Shown here: positions 36,441-48,346 of the stretch, one piece after another | How positions within the stretch are numbered: the first letter of the stretch is position 1 | Layout: every line of letters starts with the position of its first letter | Source: Lycorma delicatula | Taxonomy: Eukaryota > Arthropoda > Insecta > Hemiptera > Fulgoridae | NCBI RefSeq assembly: GCF_047948215.1 | Contig: NC_134455.1 | Span: 320,966,147-321,030,146 of the forward strand | Reading direction: 5' to 3' | DNA: 64,000 nt | Program-made: the position numbers and the translations under genes | The notes under the pieces: generated by a model | Database searches by the model: none | Told to the model about the DNA's origin: nothing | The model's input: the letters and a program-made list of their open reading frames with translations, nothing else

Positions 36441-36453
36441 AACTCGGTTCGCC
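36441..36453. repeat. Target-site duplication of LINE C, 3' copy
   Basis: Plus-strand AACTCGGTTCGCC, directly beside the poly(A) end of LINE C. It differs from the other copy at one base. Confidence 0.85.
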
Positions 36454-36471
36454 TTTTTTTTTCCCCCCTCT

Positions 36472-36520
36472 ACTCCCCTGGGCCGGACCGACTTGATGGT
36501 ATTACGCCACCCAGGGGAGT
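36472..36520 (-). terminator. Terminal hairpin of the LINE C 3' UTR
   Basis: Perfect 11-bp stem, ACTCCCCTGGG (36472-36482) against CCCAGGGGAGT (36510-36520), with a 27-base loop, located 10 bases before the A tail. It is listed under terminator only because it is the 3'-terminal RNA structure of the element. A role in reverse-transcriptase recognition is inference. A second stem (CCACACCA against TGGTGTGG) lies at about 36614-36646. Confidence 0.55.
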
Positions 36521-36846
36521 GTCCGTTACTCTAATTAGCCCTACCCACCTACCGGCATGGCAGGTCGGGCTAACCGGTGGCTCTTTTGAGGTTTATTTCA
36601 TTTTTGTCCTTTATGGCACCACACCATACCTCAATGCCGTGGTGTGGCCCATGGATCTTTTGATATTTTTTATTCCTACCAAACACACCCAAGGAGTACT
36701 CAGCAGATCATTGAAACCAGCACACCTCAGCATGCTGGCTCTCACTGCTGAGGCTGTCCACCCCACCTAACAAACTAGTACCCCATATTTCTTTCATCTA
36801 TGTTCTTTTGCTTTAAAACTGTTCTTATGTAATCAGCAACCTTTTT

Positions 36847-39649
36847 TCATTTTAACTCACTATCAAGCATATAGTCAACTGTTTCCTTCGGCGTTTTCCC
36901 TCTAATACCTGCATACTGCCTTAACTCCTGCCATTTGTGGCACCTCAAAATGGTATGCTCAACATCATCTTGTTCTACACAGTACATGCACATACGCTGA
37001 TTTCTTTTGGCAATTTTATAAAGATATGCATTGAAACAATCATGCCCTGTTAAAAATTGTGTAACATAATAATCCATTTCACCGTGATGCCTACTTGTCC
37101 ATATTAATATGTCAGGTATTAATAATCTAGTCCAATTAGCTACCCCCTGCATCCAGCTCTCTTTGCTGCCATAAGTTATATATCTCTTCTTTTACTTCAT
37201 TATCTGTTCTGCCTAAGTATTTCTCAACTCTCTATTTAGCGATAAGATCTATAGGGAAAACTCCAGAAAGGACACAGAGGGCCTCATAAGAGACCGTTCT
37301 GTAGGCCAATACAACTCCTAAGAGTACCCCTCTGTGTATCTTCTTCATTCTATCTTTATTCCTTCCAATATTGAATGCTGACCACCATGCTGGAACGGCA
37401 TACAACATTGCAGAAGTCACTGTCGACGCAAGAAGTCTTCTCTTCGAAGCCCTTGGTGCTCTCTTCTTTGACATTAACACATTCAAACTTCTCATCATTC
37501 TTTCTGCACTATCACATATTTTTAAAACATGTTCTCTAAAACGACAGTTCTTCTGCAATGTGACTCCCAAATATTTTAGCATCTGTACTTCCTCTATTCT
37601 GTGACCATCGATGTGTATATCAACCGATTCTAGTACCTTACGTCCGGTGAACTTGACATATTTACACTTATTCACAGATAATTGTAACCCTCTTGTACGC
37701 AACCATCTAGCTACTATTTCTAGTGACAGGTTTGTCTTATCTTTAACTTCTTCCATTGTTTTAGCTTGTACGAGCACAGTTAAATCATCAGCATAAGCAA
37801 TAAGCTGTACCCCTTCTGGATACCTTAAACTAAGTACGCCATCAAAGACCAGGACCCATAGTAATGGGCCCAGAACTGAACCTTGCAGCACACCACCTGA
37901 CATATTGAAGTGTACTTCATCTACTTGTGTATTAATCTTACACCATCTTTCATTGAGATATTCCTCAATTTGTCTCTGCAGGTATGAGCTGGTTCTCTTC
38001 TCTTCCATGGCCATATTTATGTGTCTCCATGCTATTGTACCGAATGCATTCTTCACGTCAAGTGATACCATTAATGGAATCTGTCTAGTTCGCCAAGTAC
38101 CTCTTCTAGACTCCTCGGCCCAATTAATCACCTTACTGATGGCCTGAACAGTGGATCTCCCCTTCCAGAAGCCATATTGATTTGGGCTTATGCCCAAGCC
38201 TTCCTCAACCTCGCTCACTATGCGGCCAGCCAGCATCTTTTCCACAAGCTTTCCCGTTGTGTTCAGGAGGCTCAATGGTCTATACATCATATTTCCTCTT
38301 TTATCTGTGCTCTTCGGTAATAACACAACTCTCGCCTCCTTCCAACACTTCGGGAAAGTCTTGTTTACTAGTCCATGACTGACCACCTCTAGCATCTCCC
38401 ATGGAGCTTGATTGATAAGTTTCTTAATAATTGACGCTGGGATATAATCCAGACCAGGACTTTTCTTTATAGCTAACATACGTCCAGCGCATAAGAGCTC
38501 ACTCATTGCAAAACGTCTGCTCTCACATTCAGTGTGTCTTCTCTCATCGGGCGTGAAATGCGGAAATAGGCTGGAGATTAGTCTTTCTGTTTCTTCCTTT
38601 GTAATTACAGGGAGACACCCACCGAACCTTTTGGTAATTATTCTGTAAGGCATGCCCCAGGGATCTTTATCGAGTTCTTCACATAGCCTTGCCCAATCTC
38701 TCTTTTCTTTTCTTATTGTTCTATTTAGTGTTCTTCTTGCCTCTATGTATCTCATGTTGGCCTCTTCATACCTCAGTCCACCTGCTATTCTGAGCCTCTG
38801 CTTAATTCGTCTTTTATTTTGCAGAATCTGCCTAAGATAAGCGATTTCTCCAGTCCACCAATACACCACTCATTTTCTAACTCCATTGTGCATCTCCCTA
38901 TCCATCTCTTGTTTTATTATATTAGCAAGGGTTTCTGGCGTGAGTTGTTCAATAGTCGCTAATCTGATGGCAACCTTGCCTGTAATAGCCTCTATCTGTT
39001 CTGCAGTGAATCTAGGAACAGTTTTTCGAACTAATGTCTTTCAGTGTAACCATTGTTGAATAATGATCATTGGCTATATCCTGTTGTAGCCTTGCCAGCT
39101 CCACTGCTGCCTTCTCCATCTATCATCCAGAATAGTGAGGTGTAAGATTGAGGTATGACCTCTAGCCTCGAATGTTGGAGTGTCATCATTTATACATTGA
39201 CATCCTACTGTCTCCATTAATTCCATCAACATTTTTCCTCTCCTATTGGTACTGCGGCCCCCGGCTGCCACCAGCCTACTATTGAAGTCACCTAGCATTA
39301 TGATCTTTTTGTCTGTGTTAGTATTCACATTTTGAATTACGTCAAGTGTCCTATCAAATTCTACATTATCCACATTCGGTGATATATAAACTCCAACGAT
39401 TGTTGCCGACAGTGTTTCTGCAGCCACAACACCTTTACCTCTAAAAATAAGTTTCCAAGCAATCTTATGACTGACATCTTTAATTGCCACATTTCCTACA
39501 GTGTCAGTATGCCATCCTGTTCTTGCTGCCTCATAAATATTTGGCTCAGTTACAATTAAAAAATCAACATTTTTCTCCACTATCAGCCTAGACACAAGAT
39601 CGTGCGACAGCCTACTCCTGTTTACATTAGCCTGTAGCACTCTAAGCAT
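36847..39649 (-). pseudogene. LINE C ORF2: endonuclease and reverse transcriptase (few lesions)
   Basis: The start is the ATG at 39649, giving MLRVLQANVNRSRLSHDLVS, the standard opening of R1-type endonucleases. The endonuclease runs to about 39074 (IVTEPN, GVYISPN, MLGDFNSR) and then shifts frame. A 545-codon open stretch (38869-37232) holds the linker and RT: KSPGLDYIPASIIKKL, YRPLSLLNTTGKLVEKM, motif A SLDVKNAFG (Asp 271), motif B GVLQGSVLGPLLW and motif C YADD (359-362). A TAG at 37232-37234 and a frameshift near 37160 separate the C-terminal piece (37152-36847). That piece carries the CCHC-like CMYC ... H ... C (MCMYCVEQDDVEHTILRC). This is the nick-and-copy enzyme of the element, inactivated by at least three lesions. 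Confidence 0.88.
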
Positions 39650-41202
39650 CCTGGTGTTTTCCACATTGCCATGCCCCAGTCCTATGTACATTACTATCAC
39701 ATTTGAGACATTTTTTGGGCTCCTGACAATCAGCTATTGTGTGTCCTCTACTCCCACAGTTAAAGCACAGGTCACTTCTATCAGGGCCTTTACATTCGTG
39801 GCGTCTGTGCCCAGTTCCCCAGCACCTGTAGCATTTCTCAATGTCTTCTCTTATGAATGCTCTACAGTTAACCTAGCCTATTCTTATTCGCTGCTCTACT
39901 ATTTTGCTCGCCGCCCTGTATGATGTGACAAGAGTCACATTTTTAGTTTCAGCAAATCCTGGTCTAATTGAGGAGATTTTCACATCCTCCGCTTCGCCAA
40001 TCCTCATATTTAATGTGGCTAGGATCTCTTCTTCCGTAGTATCACTTTCTACATCTCTTATATGTACTATCGTTCTTCTTCCACCTCTTGTTCTGAGATC
40101 AACTTTTAAATCCGCTACCTTATCTTTGAGAATATTTGTGAATTCTGTTGCCCGTTCTGGTCCTTGTATCCTTACTAAGACTTCTTCATTTATCTCTTTT
40201 TTTACTGATATAACATCTTTGGCGTCATCTCTATTTACTGCCATTTTCATTGCCCCCAAAAGTTCAGCATAGGTCTTACCCTCTGATTTTACCACTATGG
40301 TTCTACTATTCTCCACAGGTGGGGTGGCCTTCATAATGCGCGGCTGTCCTGGTCTAACCTGTGATGAAGCTACATCGGTGTGTAACGTCAAGACTTTAGT
40401 GGTTTCCTCATTACTCCTGTTCAGATAAGACACTATCTTCTTCATGTAATTGCCTACATGGTTATTAGGCACTATGTAGGATAGATTAGTGGTATTGTTC
40501 ATAATTCTCCTCAAAGCTTTCAGAATTATCATCATTGTATTCTTTACCTCCATGTTTGAGTCATAAAAGATTTTATACTTATTTCTTTTAACCTCTGTAT
40601 GTTCAGCTCAGTATCGTTTGCTCATCCCTTAGTATGTCACCTGCCTTATATTTTAATCTACCAGATTCATCATCACTATTTCCACGAATTTTACTAATAT
40701 CACTCAAACTACAAGTATCGCCCACTTCGGTGGGGAGCTCTGTAACCAAACTCAATTTAGACCTCAATGCATTCGGCCACCTCCTATTTAACATCCCTAT
40801 TAATTCTTCATCAGATAATTCCTTATTAAGAATTTGCTCCTCGTAATCATCTCCAACCAGAAAATCTGTTTGTGTTGCCTGCGTTATCTGAACTGCTGGC
40901 AAAGTAGGCATCTCAGCCAGAGCGTTTAGGCCCTCATATTTTTTTTTCAACTCCGAATCATGTGTACCTATGTATTTAGTCAGTCCAGGACCAATGTGTT
41001 GCTTTAATGCAGTCATCGTCAGGCCAAGTTGGTATATCAGGCTGCCCAGTGTTTCTGGCAGCTCCTCCTCCTCCTCAGAGGACCCTTGACGGGCTCTCTT
41101 TTTACCTTTAAGATCCACTTTTTTCACATGTGGCAATTTCTGCACACTGGTACTACTTTGTCCGGACGTACCTTCCAAAGGAAGCAATCCCCCGCGTGGC
41201 AT
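39642..41202 (-). pseudogene. LINE C ORF1: gag-like protein with CCHC knuckles (broken)
   Basis: The first piece (41202-40603) is a 199-codon frame starting MPRGGLLPLEG, with an acidic EEEEE-like run (SSEEEEELPE). After two frame changes near 40560-40600 the second piece (40553-39873) carries the conserved middle domain: KTYAELLGAMKMAV, VLVRIQGPERA, DLRTRGGRRTIVHIRDVE. A TAG at 39873-39875 interrupts it, then the same frame gives the knuckles CYRCWGTGHRRHEC, CFNCGSRGHTIADC and a partial CLKCDSN. The frame ends QDA-stop at 39644-39642, overlapping the ORF2 start by 8 bases. Role: RNA-binding partner of ORF2. Confidence 0.85.
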
Positions 41203-41772
41203 TGTGTGGTATTGTACTCAGGGGACAACCCCCTTTCCAACGAGTACCCATTCGACCTTGTGCCGATGGGGGGACGATGGGGGGGGGGGGAAGGAAAATG
41301 TATTCGACCAAATCTGGGGTCCAAAAATTTGGAGGGAGTGGGGGTCAAAGGGTCGGGGAGGTTATGAAACGAATTTATGTCAAGGAATAATGAAAATTGG
41401 ATGTGTGGTTCAGGAGTTATAACGGAAAAGGAAATCCCCCTATAAAATCTCTTCACGTAGGACTTTGAAAGAATTCTCTCCTCTATGTAGAATAACAGAA
41501 AAATTGTCAAAGTCCTTGTTTACTACTAATTATACACTTGTTGTAACGTGTCTTATAACTTAGAATATTTCACTTAAAAACTGTATATTCTAACCTCGAA
41601 ATTGCTTACTCTTGCTTAAACTCTTAAAAACGGTAGTCCGAATCCAAAAAACCAATCCACTTATATATCCGATAACCAAATCCAGAAAAATAGCCGAAAA
41701 ACCAAACTAATATAGAAAACTCGAGGAACAGTACACAACACGTCTATACGCTATGATGTCTCCCACTCGACT
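41203..41772 (-). other. LINE C 5' untranslated region
   Basis: Between ORF1 and the target-site duplication there is no conserved frame. A G-run (minus-strand C-run) at about 41278-41290 and GGGG-rich blocks lie in the first 130 bases upstream of the ATG. R1-type LINEs carry promoters in this region, but no specific element is visible. Confidence 0.5.
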
Positions 41773-41785
41773 AACTCGGTCCGCC
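41773..41785. repeat. Target-site duplication of LINE C, 5' copy
   Basis: Plus-strand AACTCGGTCCGCC, matching 36441-36453 with one substitution. Confidence 0.85.
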
Positions 41786-42230
41786 TCGACAGATGTGAAA
41801 CGATTGAGTCCAAGGCTAGGTTGGCACGTTTGAGTCTCTCACATTTTAATGCCAGATCCGAGACCAAGAACACATATTGACTCAAATAGGAGTTGACAAG
41901 CAGCCGAATCTCCAAGGACATTCTCGCCTCCTTTTTTGAGATTTTTTCCACTCCGATCGCATCTACTCGATCCGCCCTAAATCTTACGAAGTTGTCCACT
42001 CCTTGTGCAGTTCCTGTCGCAGCCTTCCACCCCATAACTCGTGACAGAGGTTTCGCTTCACGAGGGTACAACACCTACCCTGTGGAAACCTCTGAGACCT
42101 CCTTTCCGGAGGACCGGGGCTTCTGCGGAGACCTGCCGATTGAACTTTTCGGCTGGAAGGGATGAACGGCCACCAAGTCCTTGGCAAAACCAACCAAGTC
42201 CTTCAAGCAATCTTCCCCGGATTGCTGCAT
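41786..42230 (-). pseudogene. LINE B ORF1, N-terminal part
   Basis: The start ATG at 42230 gives MQQSGEDCLKDLVGFAKDLV. The frame has one nonsense codon (TAG at 42077-42075) and then runs open through KKEARMSLEIRLLVNSYLSQ and LALKCERLKRANLALDSIV, a heptad-like stretch compatible with a coiled coil, to SRRTEL at the insertion point. The coiled-coil N-terminus is usual for R1-group gag proteins. The start was chosen because it is the first ATG in the continuous frame. Confidence 0.7.
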
Positions 42231-45200
42231 CGTAGCTTGAGCAAGTAGCACCGACTGGAACGCCAGGCACTACGTCCGCAGCCTGAATGGATTTCTGGGT
42301 TCATATGTGGAACAATTAATAATCAGATGTATACATAATCCAATAAAGTAAATGAGCTGACCTCATAGCTAGCTTATTTTTGACCACTAGGCCAACAATT
42401 TTGGTTATCATGAGGAATATATAGTAACCAAGCAAATATCTGTGAGTACAGAACAAGAACAGTATCATATCGGCTACCTAGTTTAAAAGAGTAAATAAAA
42501 AGATTGTTTATTGTTATTCTCCATGTCATACTAATTACACATGCAATAAATGTAGGAATAAAATTAGGGATTTGGTATTCTGGAAAAAAAAAACACTGAA
42601 AATAAAAGATGTTGCTATTGTTGACTGGCAGAGCTTTTTATCAGCAAGTATTTAAAAATGTTGAAGATATATCCACTGAATCTTGAGTTCAATGAGGATT
42701 TTGAAAATGAGTGGAAAAAATAAATTAATGGAAATTATTTATCCATCGTATAGTACTTCTCGAAGCAGGCCTGCCTACTTCATTTAAAATATATGACTTA
42801 TTTCCGGTGAAAGTTAGGCTTTTTATCTATGATATAAAAAAATACTTCATTATGAAATTCTCTGCATGTGAAAAAAAATGTTCACCTCTGGATAAAAAAT
42901 AACTATATAAAATTATGCAGTTTTTTTGTTTAAATTAGGTAAGCTGTAAATATTTTTTTTTTAATTATTTTGATTAAATGAGTACAGTTTTCAAAAAAAA
43001 GCTGTCAATCACAAGTTTTAGCTTCCTGCATTGTTCCAATTTGGGGCAATGCAGGTGTCTGTAACCAGCAAAGGTGTCAAAACCATTATGGTTTAGGGCC
43101 ACTTTATTGTTTATTATTGATGGCTGCATTAATTAATCTCCTTACTTAAATCCTGATAATCACTTGTAAACATCACTACACGACCGTGAGATGTGGCAAT
43201 CCTTCACTAAGGAAGAATAGTCATGATTATTACCAACTCTCATTTTAATACTATCTCAACTTTGTTATTAATTAAACACATTATTTATAATAACTTGTCT
43301 TTTTGAGAAGTATTTTAACAGTGAAAACAGACCGGATATATTTCCAATCTTGAACCCTTCAATGGAGTGGGGGTGGTCCAGGCACTGTTTGTGACAAAGA
43401 AGAGCTTAAAAACATTAAAAAATATACAATATTACAAAGGATTTGATGTATATTAACATAAAACAATTTCAAATAAACGCTACACTTAGTTACAAATTTC
43501 ACAGAGATTATCGGCAACCTCCGATCATTACTTTAATATATGCTGTAAATGAATTTGAGGGTTATGTTCCTCTTCACTTCTTCTGCAATTGATGAACACG
43601 TGGTTTTGAACGGGTTGATTTTGTTTTGCACCTTTCACTCATTTCAGCATCAGTTGCCTTTATTCATCCGTTGAAATATCATCAAATAGATCTTAATAAC
43701 ACACAGCACTGATTCGGTACATTTTGATGTAGGGGAGTCCAAGGCAAGTTGGCTAAAGGGAGAGGCTGGCACATCTTATTTACCTGAGTGATAGATTGTG
43801 CTATTATCAACACTGGACCATGGTTTTTCTACAGTGTTTGGTGTCCCATAGTCACAGAGAGTGTTAATTAAACATGAGAGGAAGTTATCAGTTTTTGTTT
43901 CTTTTGAAGAGGTAAGTAAATTTATATTTTCACTAATTAATTTCTATGAGTATGATATTATTAATGGTTACTTATCATAAATTTTAACTATTTATCTTTG
44001 ATTTAACTTTTAAAAACCTTGCTAGATTAACGCGTTTGCTGTGGAGTTATCAAAGATAAATATTTACAGTTGATAAATGTTATTTTTCTTTATAACTAAA
44101 AATATTTTTTTAAACATTTTTATATTGTACGAATCTCTCAGAAAATATGTGAACTAACTGTAATTGATACAGTTCTTTTATACATATTCTTATTTAGTGT
44201 CTATTTGTAATCAGGTTAAAAATAAATCAGTTTATTAATTATTTAATAATGTGGGTGATGTTTACAAGCAGGCATATAAACTTTTTATATTAAGTAATTC
44301 AGACCCAATTATCTGGAAATAAATTTTATGTTTTGTCTATTGTTTATATTATTAAAATGCACATTTGAATGGATGTTTTTTTAAAGAAAAATATTTCAAC
44401 ATATATTTCATTTAGGAATAAGATGACAAATCGAAACACTTTAAGTAATGGATTTAGTGACGTAATAAAATTAATTTAATTTATAAATAAAAACTAGCAT
44501 TTATAAGATTAAGTAATATTATGAATAATTTATGGAACAATATATGAAAAAGGAAATAAAATTGTCACACAGAGATTAAAAAACAATGTGGTATGCAGTA
44601 TGGCACAAATGTTTAGTAAGCGAAAATCCAAGGATAAATAATTCAGTACATAGAGTAAATAATGAATAAACTACATGCGCAGTGCCAAACCTCAGGATAG
44701 ACCAATATGTACCATAACACAGTGGAAAATTACTATATTATCATAGTTGCCCGTACAGCAAGATTGTTAAGTTTCCTATTTTATCCACCTCAGCAAAACA
44801 TGTTAATGGAAAGAAGTAATACAGAGGTGAATGAACACTATGTAAATGAACTCATAGAATGTCCACTCCAAGGAGGAACAGTTCCAGGAAAGGAGAATGT
44901 GGAACACCTACCTTCAGTCAAATACCTTGCATATAAAATTAGAATTAATAGTTGTTTATGTAAGTAGTAAAAAATAGAAATGGAAGGATTTTACTATCTA
45001 AAGCAGAAATTTCTGTCATTACTGAGAGCAAGATAAAAGACGGAATATTTTTTGGTCTCAGATTAACCAATTTTTTTATATTTTGCGGTTATTTCCAAAT
45101 GAATGTAATTTATAAAATAATCTTGGGATGCCTTTAAATATTTTACAGCACAAAAATTGCTTGACTACAGTACATTCTTCAAATGTAATGAAAATTTCTT

Positions 45201-46688
45201 GGCTGATTTCAGATGGAGATTACTGTGCAAAACATAATTTGAGCAGAACAAAAGTCTGAGGACAACAAACAGGCTTCACATGTATTTTATATTTTACTAT
45301 CATTGTAATCATTTTGAAAATATTCTTGTAATTAATCTTTATAAAGATGACAAACATCCCAACTACTCTAAATCTTTCTCCTTAATAATTACTTGGTAAA
45401 ATAATAATTTTGCTATCAGATTAAAACTGAACATACCTAAATGTAGATAGATTAATATAAATTTTTGTGCGAAGGTGGAAAAAGGATTTTTTTTCTCACC
45501 AGTGTTACATATTTAAACTAATTTCGAGGAAATTGTAAGTAATTTTAATTTGTGTTAATCGATTTAAATTACCTGATCAATATTGTTTAATTTGTTTTTA
45601 CAAGACTGACTGTCAAAATATACAATTTACTAAACAATTGAGAACAAACAACTCTGACTATGCATATTCTTTGAAGAGTTACTTTATATCAATAAATGAA
45701 ATCTCTGCTATATAACTAAAGCACATATAATTTTTTTTTATTTATAAAAATTAACATAATTTAAATAATTTTTTTCAAATTCTATAGGCTTTAATCTGAA
45801 AATTAATAGTTATAACATTGTAAGATTTAAAATAAGTATGTTCTTTTAAAAAAATGTCATAATAATTACTTAAAATGTTGCCACAAAAGAAAATACCTAC
45901 AAACTGCAGTACCAGCAACATGCTCAATATTTGTTCAGTTAAATTTGATGCTACTGATATACTGAAATTTTAAAATAATAGTATTAATTACTACGTTAAA
46001 AAAAAAAAAATAGTTTGAATAACTGTGCCATTATTCAGAACTTATGCTGCTGGATAATTAATATCTTTAAATAAAGTCCTTGTTAGTGTGATCAATATAT
46101 ATTTTATTTATATTTAATTTATAACACATTTAGATACATTTTCACTAATTTAAATATTATATTATTAGTAACTTATCTCACACTGTTGAGTTTAAGAATG
46201 GTGTACATGTACAATATTTATGTTTAAAGAGTATTATAATTAATGTATTCATATTAAGTTTCACATTTTAAGTTACATCATTTACTTTTTGATTTACACT
46301 AACAATACTACTAAGAAGAAAAAATATAGAATATACATCAGCTCTTGAACTCAACTAGATTAACAAATTTATATGCTTTATTAATATGTATTACACAAAG
46401 AAAGGTATTGTAAGTTGCTGTATAATAACATGATTATTGAAGAAAAGTTACAGCTAACAACATGAAATAATAAATTATTATAAATGTGTATTATACAATA
46501 TGATATAAGCATCAGGAAAAAAAATTAATTATACTTATCGCTTATAGTTAAATTATTGAATCAATAGTTCAAATTATGTTCACATCGGTTTGTACTTAAT
46601 ACAATAATAAATAATAATGAATAATAATAGTCATAGAGGCTCAGATATATAATAAGTTGCTTTATCAGCAATATTTTATTTGTAACAA

Positions 46689-46690
<2 letters not shown>

Positions 46691-46739
<49 letters not shown>
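46691..46739. repeat. (AT)n microsatellite
   Basis: About 24 consecutive AT units, followed by a shorter TATATATA run. Confidence 0.95.
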
Positions 46740-46740
<1 letters not shown>

Positions 46741-46777
46741 CTATATATATAGAGCTTAGTTTTTACTAATAATTCAG

Positions 46778-46965
46778 GTAATCTATACCGCTTATGTACC
46801 TAACTCCTATAGAATAGAATTTCTACAAAAGTGTTGTTCATGAGTCCTTATGACGTCCAGGTGTATTCATTGATGACCATCTCACTCCAATGAAGACTTA
46901 GTGTAAATCTGGTATTCTATACAACTTATTGTACCTAATTCATATAGATTAGGATTTCTACATTA
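46778..46965 (+). repeat. Imperfect direct repeat, two units of about 50 bp
   Basis: The first unit (46778-46828) has TCTATACCGCTTATGTACC, TAACTCCTATAGA and ATTTCTACA. The second (46911-46965) has TCTATACAACTTATTGTACC, TAATTCATATAGA and ATTTCTACA. They are separated by about 80 unrelated bases. Origin unknown. Confidence 0.6.
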
Positions 46966-48230
46966 ATATTACAATGCATTACAAAAATATTAACGTTGGT
47001 TAATATTTTTATATTCACTTTTATTAGTTATTTAATGTGGACATTAGATAATTCTAATATTGATATTATTTATTTATGCAATTACACATCAGCTTTTGCT
47101 ATAGATCTGCTGAAAACCCATTCAATCATTCAACAGAGTCTTTTAGACTTTTAATAGAGATATTCAATTAAATTCATGATATTATATCCTTGAAAATTGT
47201 CCCAAACTGATCCGTAAAACATTTAAGTCAAAGAAGATCTACACCATTCAGTTTTAAAAAATAAAATTATTCTGATTTGTACACAATAATACATAATAAA
47301 AGATATTGCTGGGACGTACTATTCCAGGGGTAAGTAACTTCACCAGCATTTGCTAAATCATGGAAAACCATAGTTAATTCTCAAAGTATAGTCATAAAAT
47401 GTACCATTATTAAAGAAAAAGGAGTAATAAAGAAAAATGTTAAAAACTCCTTGAGACAAGGAATTACAATTTCTACAGTACTTCCCATGATCCCCTACTT
47501 TTGATTATCCACATGAGCCCTTTGGCAGAGTTTCAATACATTTCTGTTCTTCACTGCTTTGTTGTTTGCATTACCTTAAAATACCATAAATGTATAATGG
47601 TTCATATTACCATGAAATATAAGAATAATTATTCAATTACATTTGATGCCTATGCTCTTGGCCTGCACCAAATGGTCATGTAGGACCCTATATGTAAGCA
47701 CAACCTGTTGTAATATATATTTAGTACTACAATGATTACAGGTGAACAGGTATGAATCATAACTCAGCTTCCAAAATTGATATAGACATCTTCAAATAAC
47801 AAAATTCCAATCCAGGAAAGTGAAGAGTGGTTTTCCATTGGAATATCATCATGCCAAGCTGTCTGAAATGCAGTTTGATACTCAGTCCTTCATGAAATAT
47901 CGTCAGTCTGTTCATATCACTGTACAGAGAACATGATTATGTTGACATAGTAGAACTCTTGACTGCTGCCTCTTATACCTCAGACAGTTAGTTCCATCGC
48001 AGTGACAAAAAGACAATAACATCTATGTTCAGTAACAAATTAACCTATCCCTTTTTGTTCTGAAATGATGCCTTATATACTATCCATCTCAGCAGAAGAA
48101 TATATATATATGTATATGTATATATAATATGTATATGTATATACACTACACATCTGTTTCATGTCTTTCTTGGTTATAATAAAAATCAAAAAGAAATTAG
48201 AAACATTTTAATAAAACAAAAATAAAAATG

Positions 48231-48236
48231 TTTATT
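48231..48236 (-). promoter_or_regulatory. Candidate poly(A) signal of the serpin gene
   Basis: AATAAA on the minus strand, 111 bases past the serpin stop codon. Confidence 0.5.
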
Positions 48237-48346
48237 TAAGGATACAATTTACAATCAATGTATTTCTAAAAAAATCAAACCTGCTTGACTACATAGTGAT
48301 TATTTAGTTAATAATTTATGTCTCTTGTAGTTATATTCTCAGCTGT

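Larger units (their letters stand above)
34061..36453 (-). mobile_element. LINE B: R1-like non-LTR retrotransposon, 3' part (decayed, 3' truncated)
   Basis: This is the larger remainder of an R1-like LINE whose 5' end lies at 41773-42300, beyond the LINE C insertion. It contains the C-terminal half of ORF1, the zinc knuckles, the start of an endonuclease and pieces of RT. It stops within the RT region near 34070, next to the 5' end of LINE A, so the RT thumb, C-terminal domain and 3' UTR are missing. The flank below LINE A does not continue LINE B, so LINE A did not simply insert into an intact copy; a deletion or rearrangement is needed. Confidence 0.8.
36454..41772 (-). mobile_element. LINE C: full-length R1-like non-LTR retrotransposon nested in LINE B
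   Basis: The element runs from its 5' end at about 41772 to a nine-base A tail at 36454-36462 (minus strand). It is flanked by the 13-base repeat GGCG-R-ACCGAGTT at 36441-36453 and 41773-41785. It has a 570-bp 5' UTR, ORF1 (gag with CCHC knuckles), ORF2 (endonuclease and RT plus CCHC-like C-terminus), and a hairpin-rich 3' UTR of about 390 bp. ORF2 starts inside the ORF1 stop region (ATGCTTAG). It lacks RNase H, like R1-group LINEs. Removing it restores the LINE B ORF1 frame. Confidence 0.88.
41773..42300 (-). mobile_element. LINE B 5' end, separated from the rest by LINE C
   Basis: It contains the 5' half of LINE B ORF1 and about 70 bases upstream. Its last codons before the insertion (SRRTEL) continue as TELWGEV at 36440, using the duplicated bases. 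The 5' boundary near 42300 is set only by the return to AT-rich DNA. Confidence 0.75.
42301..48200. other. AT-rich stretch, no gene recognised
   Basis: Nothing here could be assigned. Blocks at 43000-43860 and 47480-48080 are slightly less AT-rich and may be eroded transposons. The 86-codon frame 44707-44967 and the 60-codon frame 47501-47683 lack recognisable domains. Two imperfect direct repeats lie at 46778-46828 and 46911-46965, and an (AT)n tract at 46691-46739. Part of the right end may be 3' flank of the serpin gene. Confidence 0.5.

Noticed and set aside
41124..41510. 128-codon minus frame with Pro-rich product
   Set aside because: Falls in the LINE C 5' UTR, overlaps the ORF1 start in another frame, and is driven by a G-run; not a plausible protein.
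44707..44967. 86-codon plus frame, considered as an exon
   Set aside because: No domain recognised and no convincing splice or poly(A) context.
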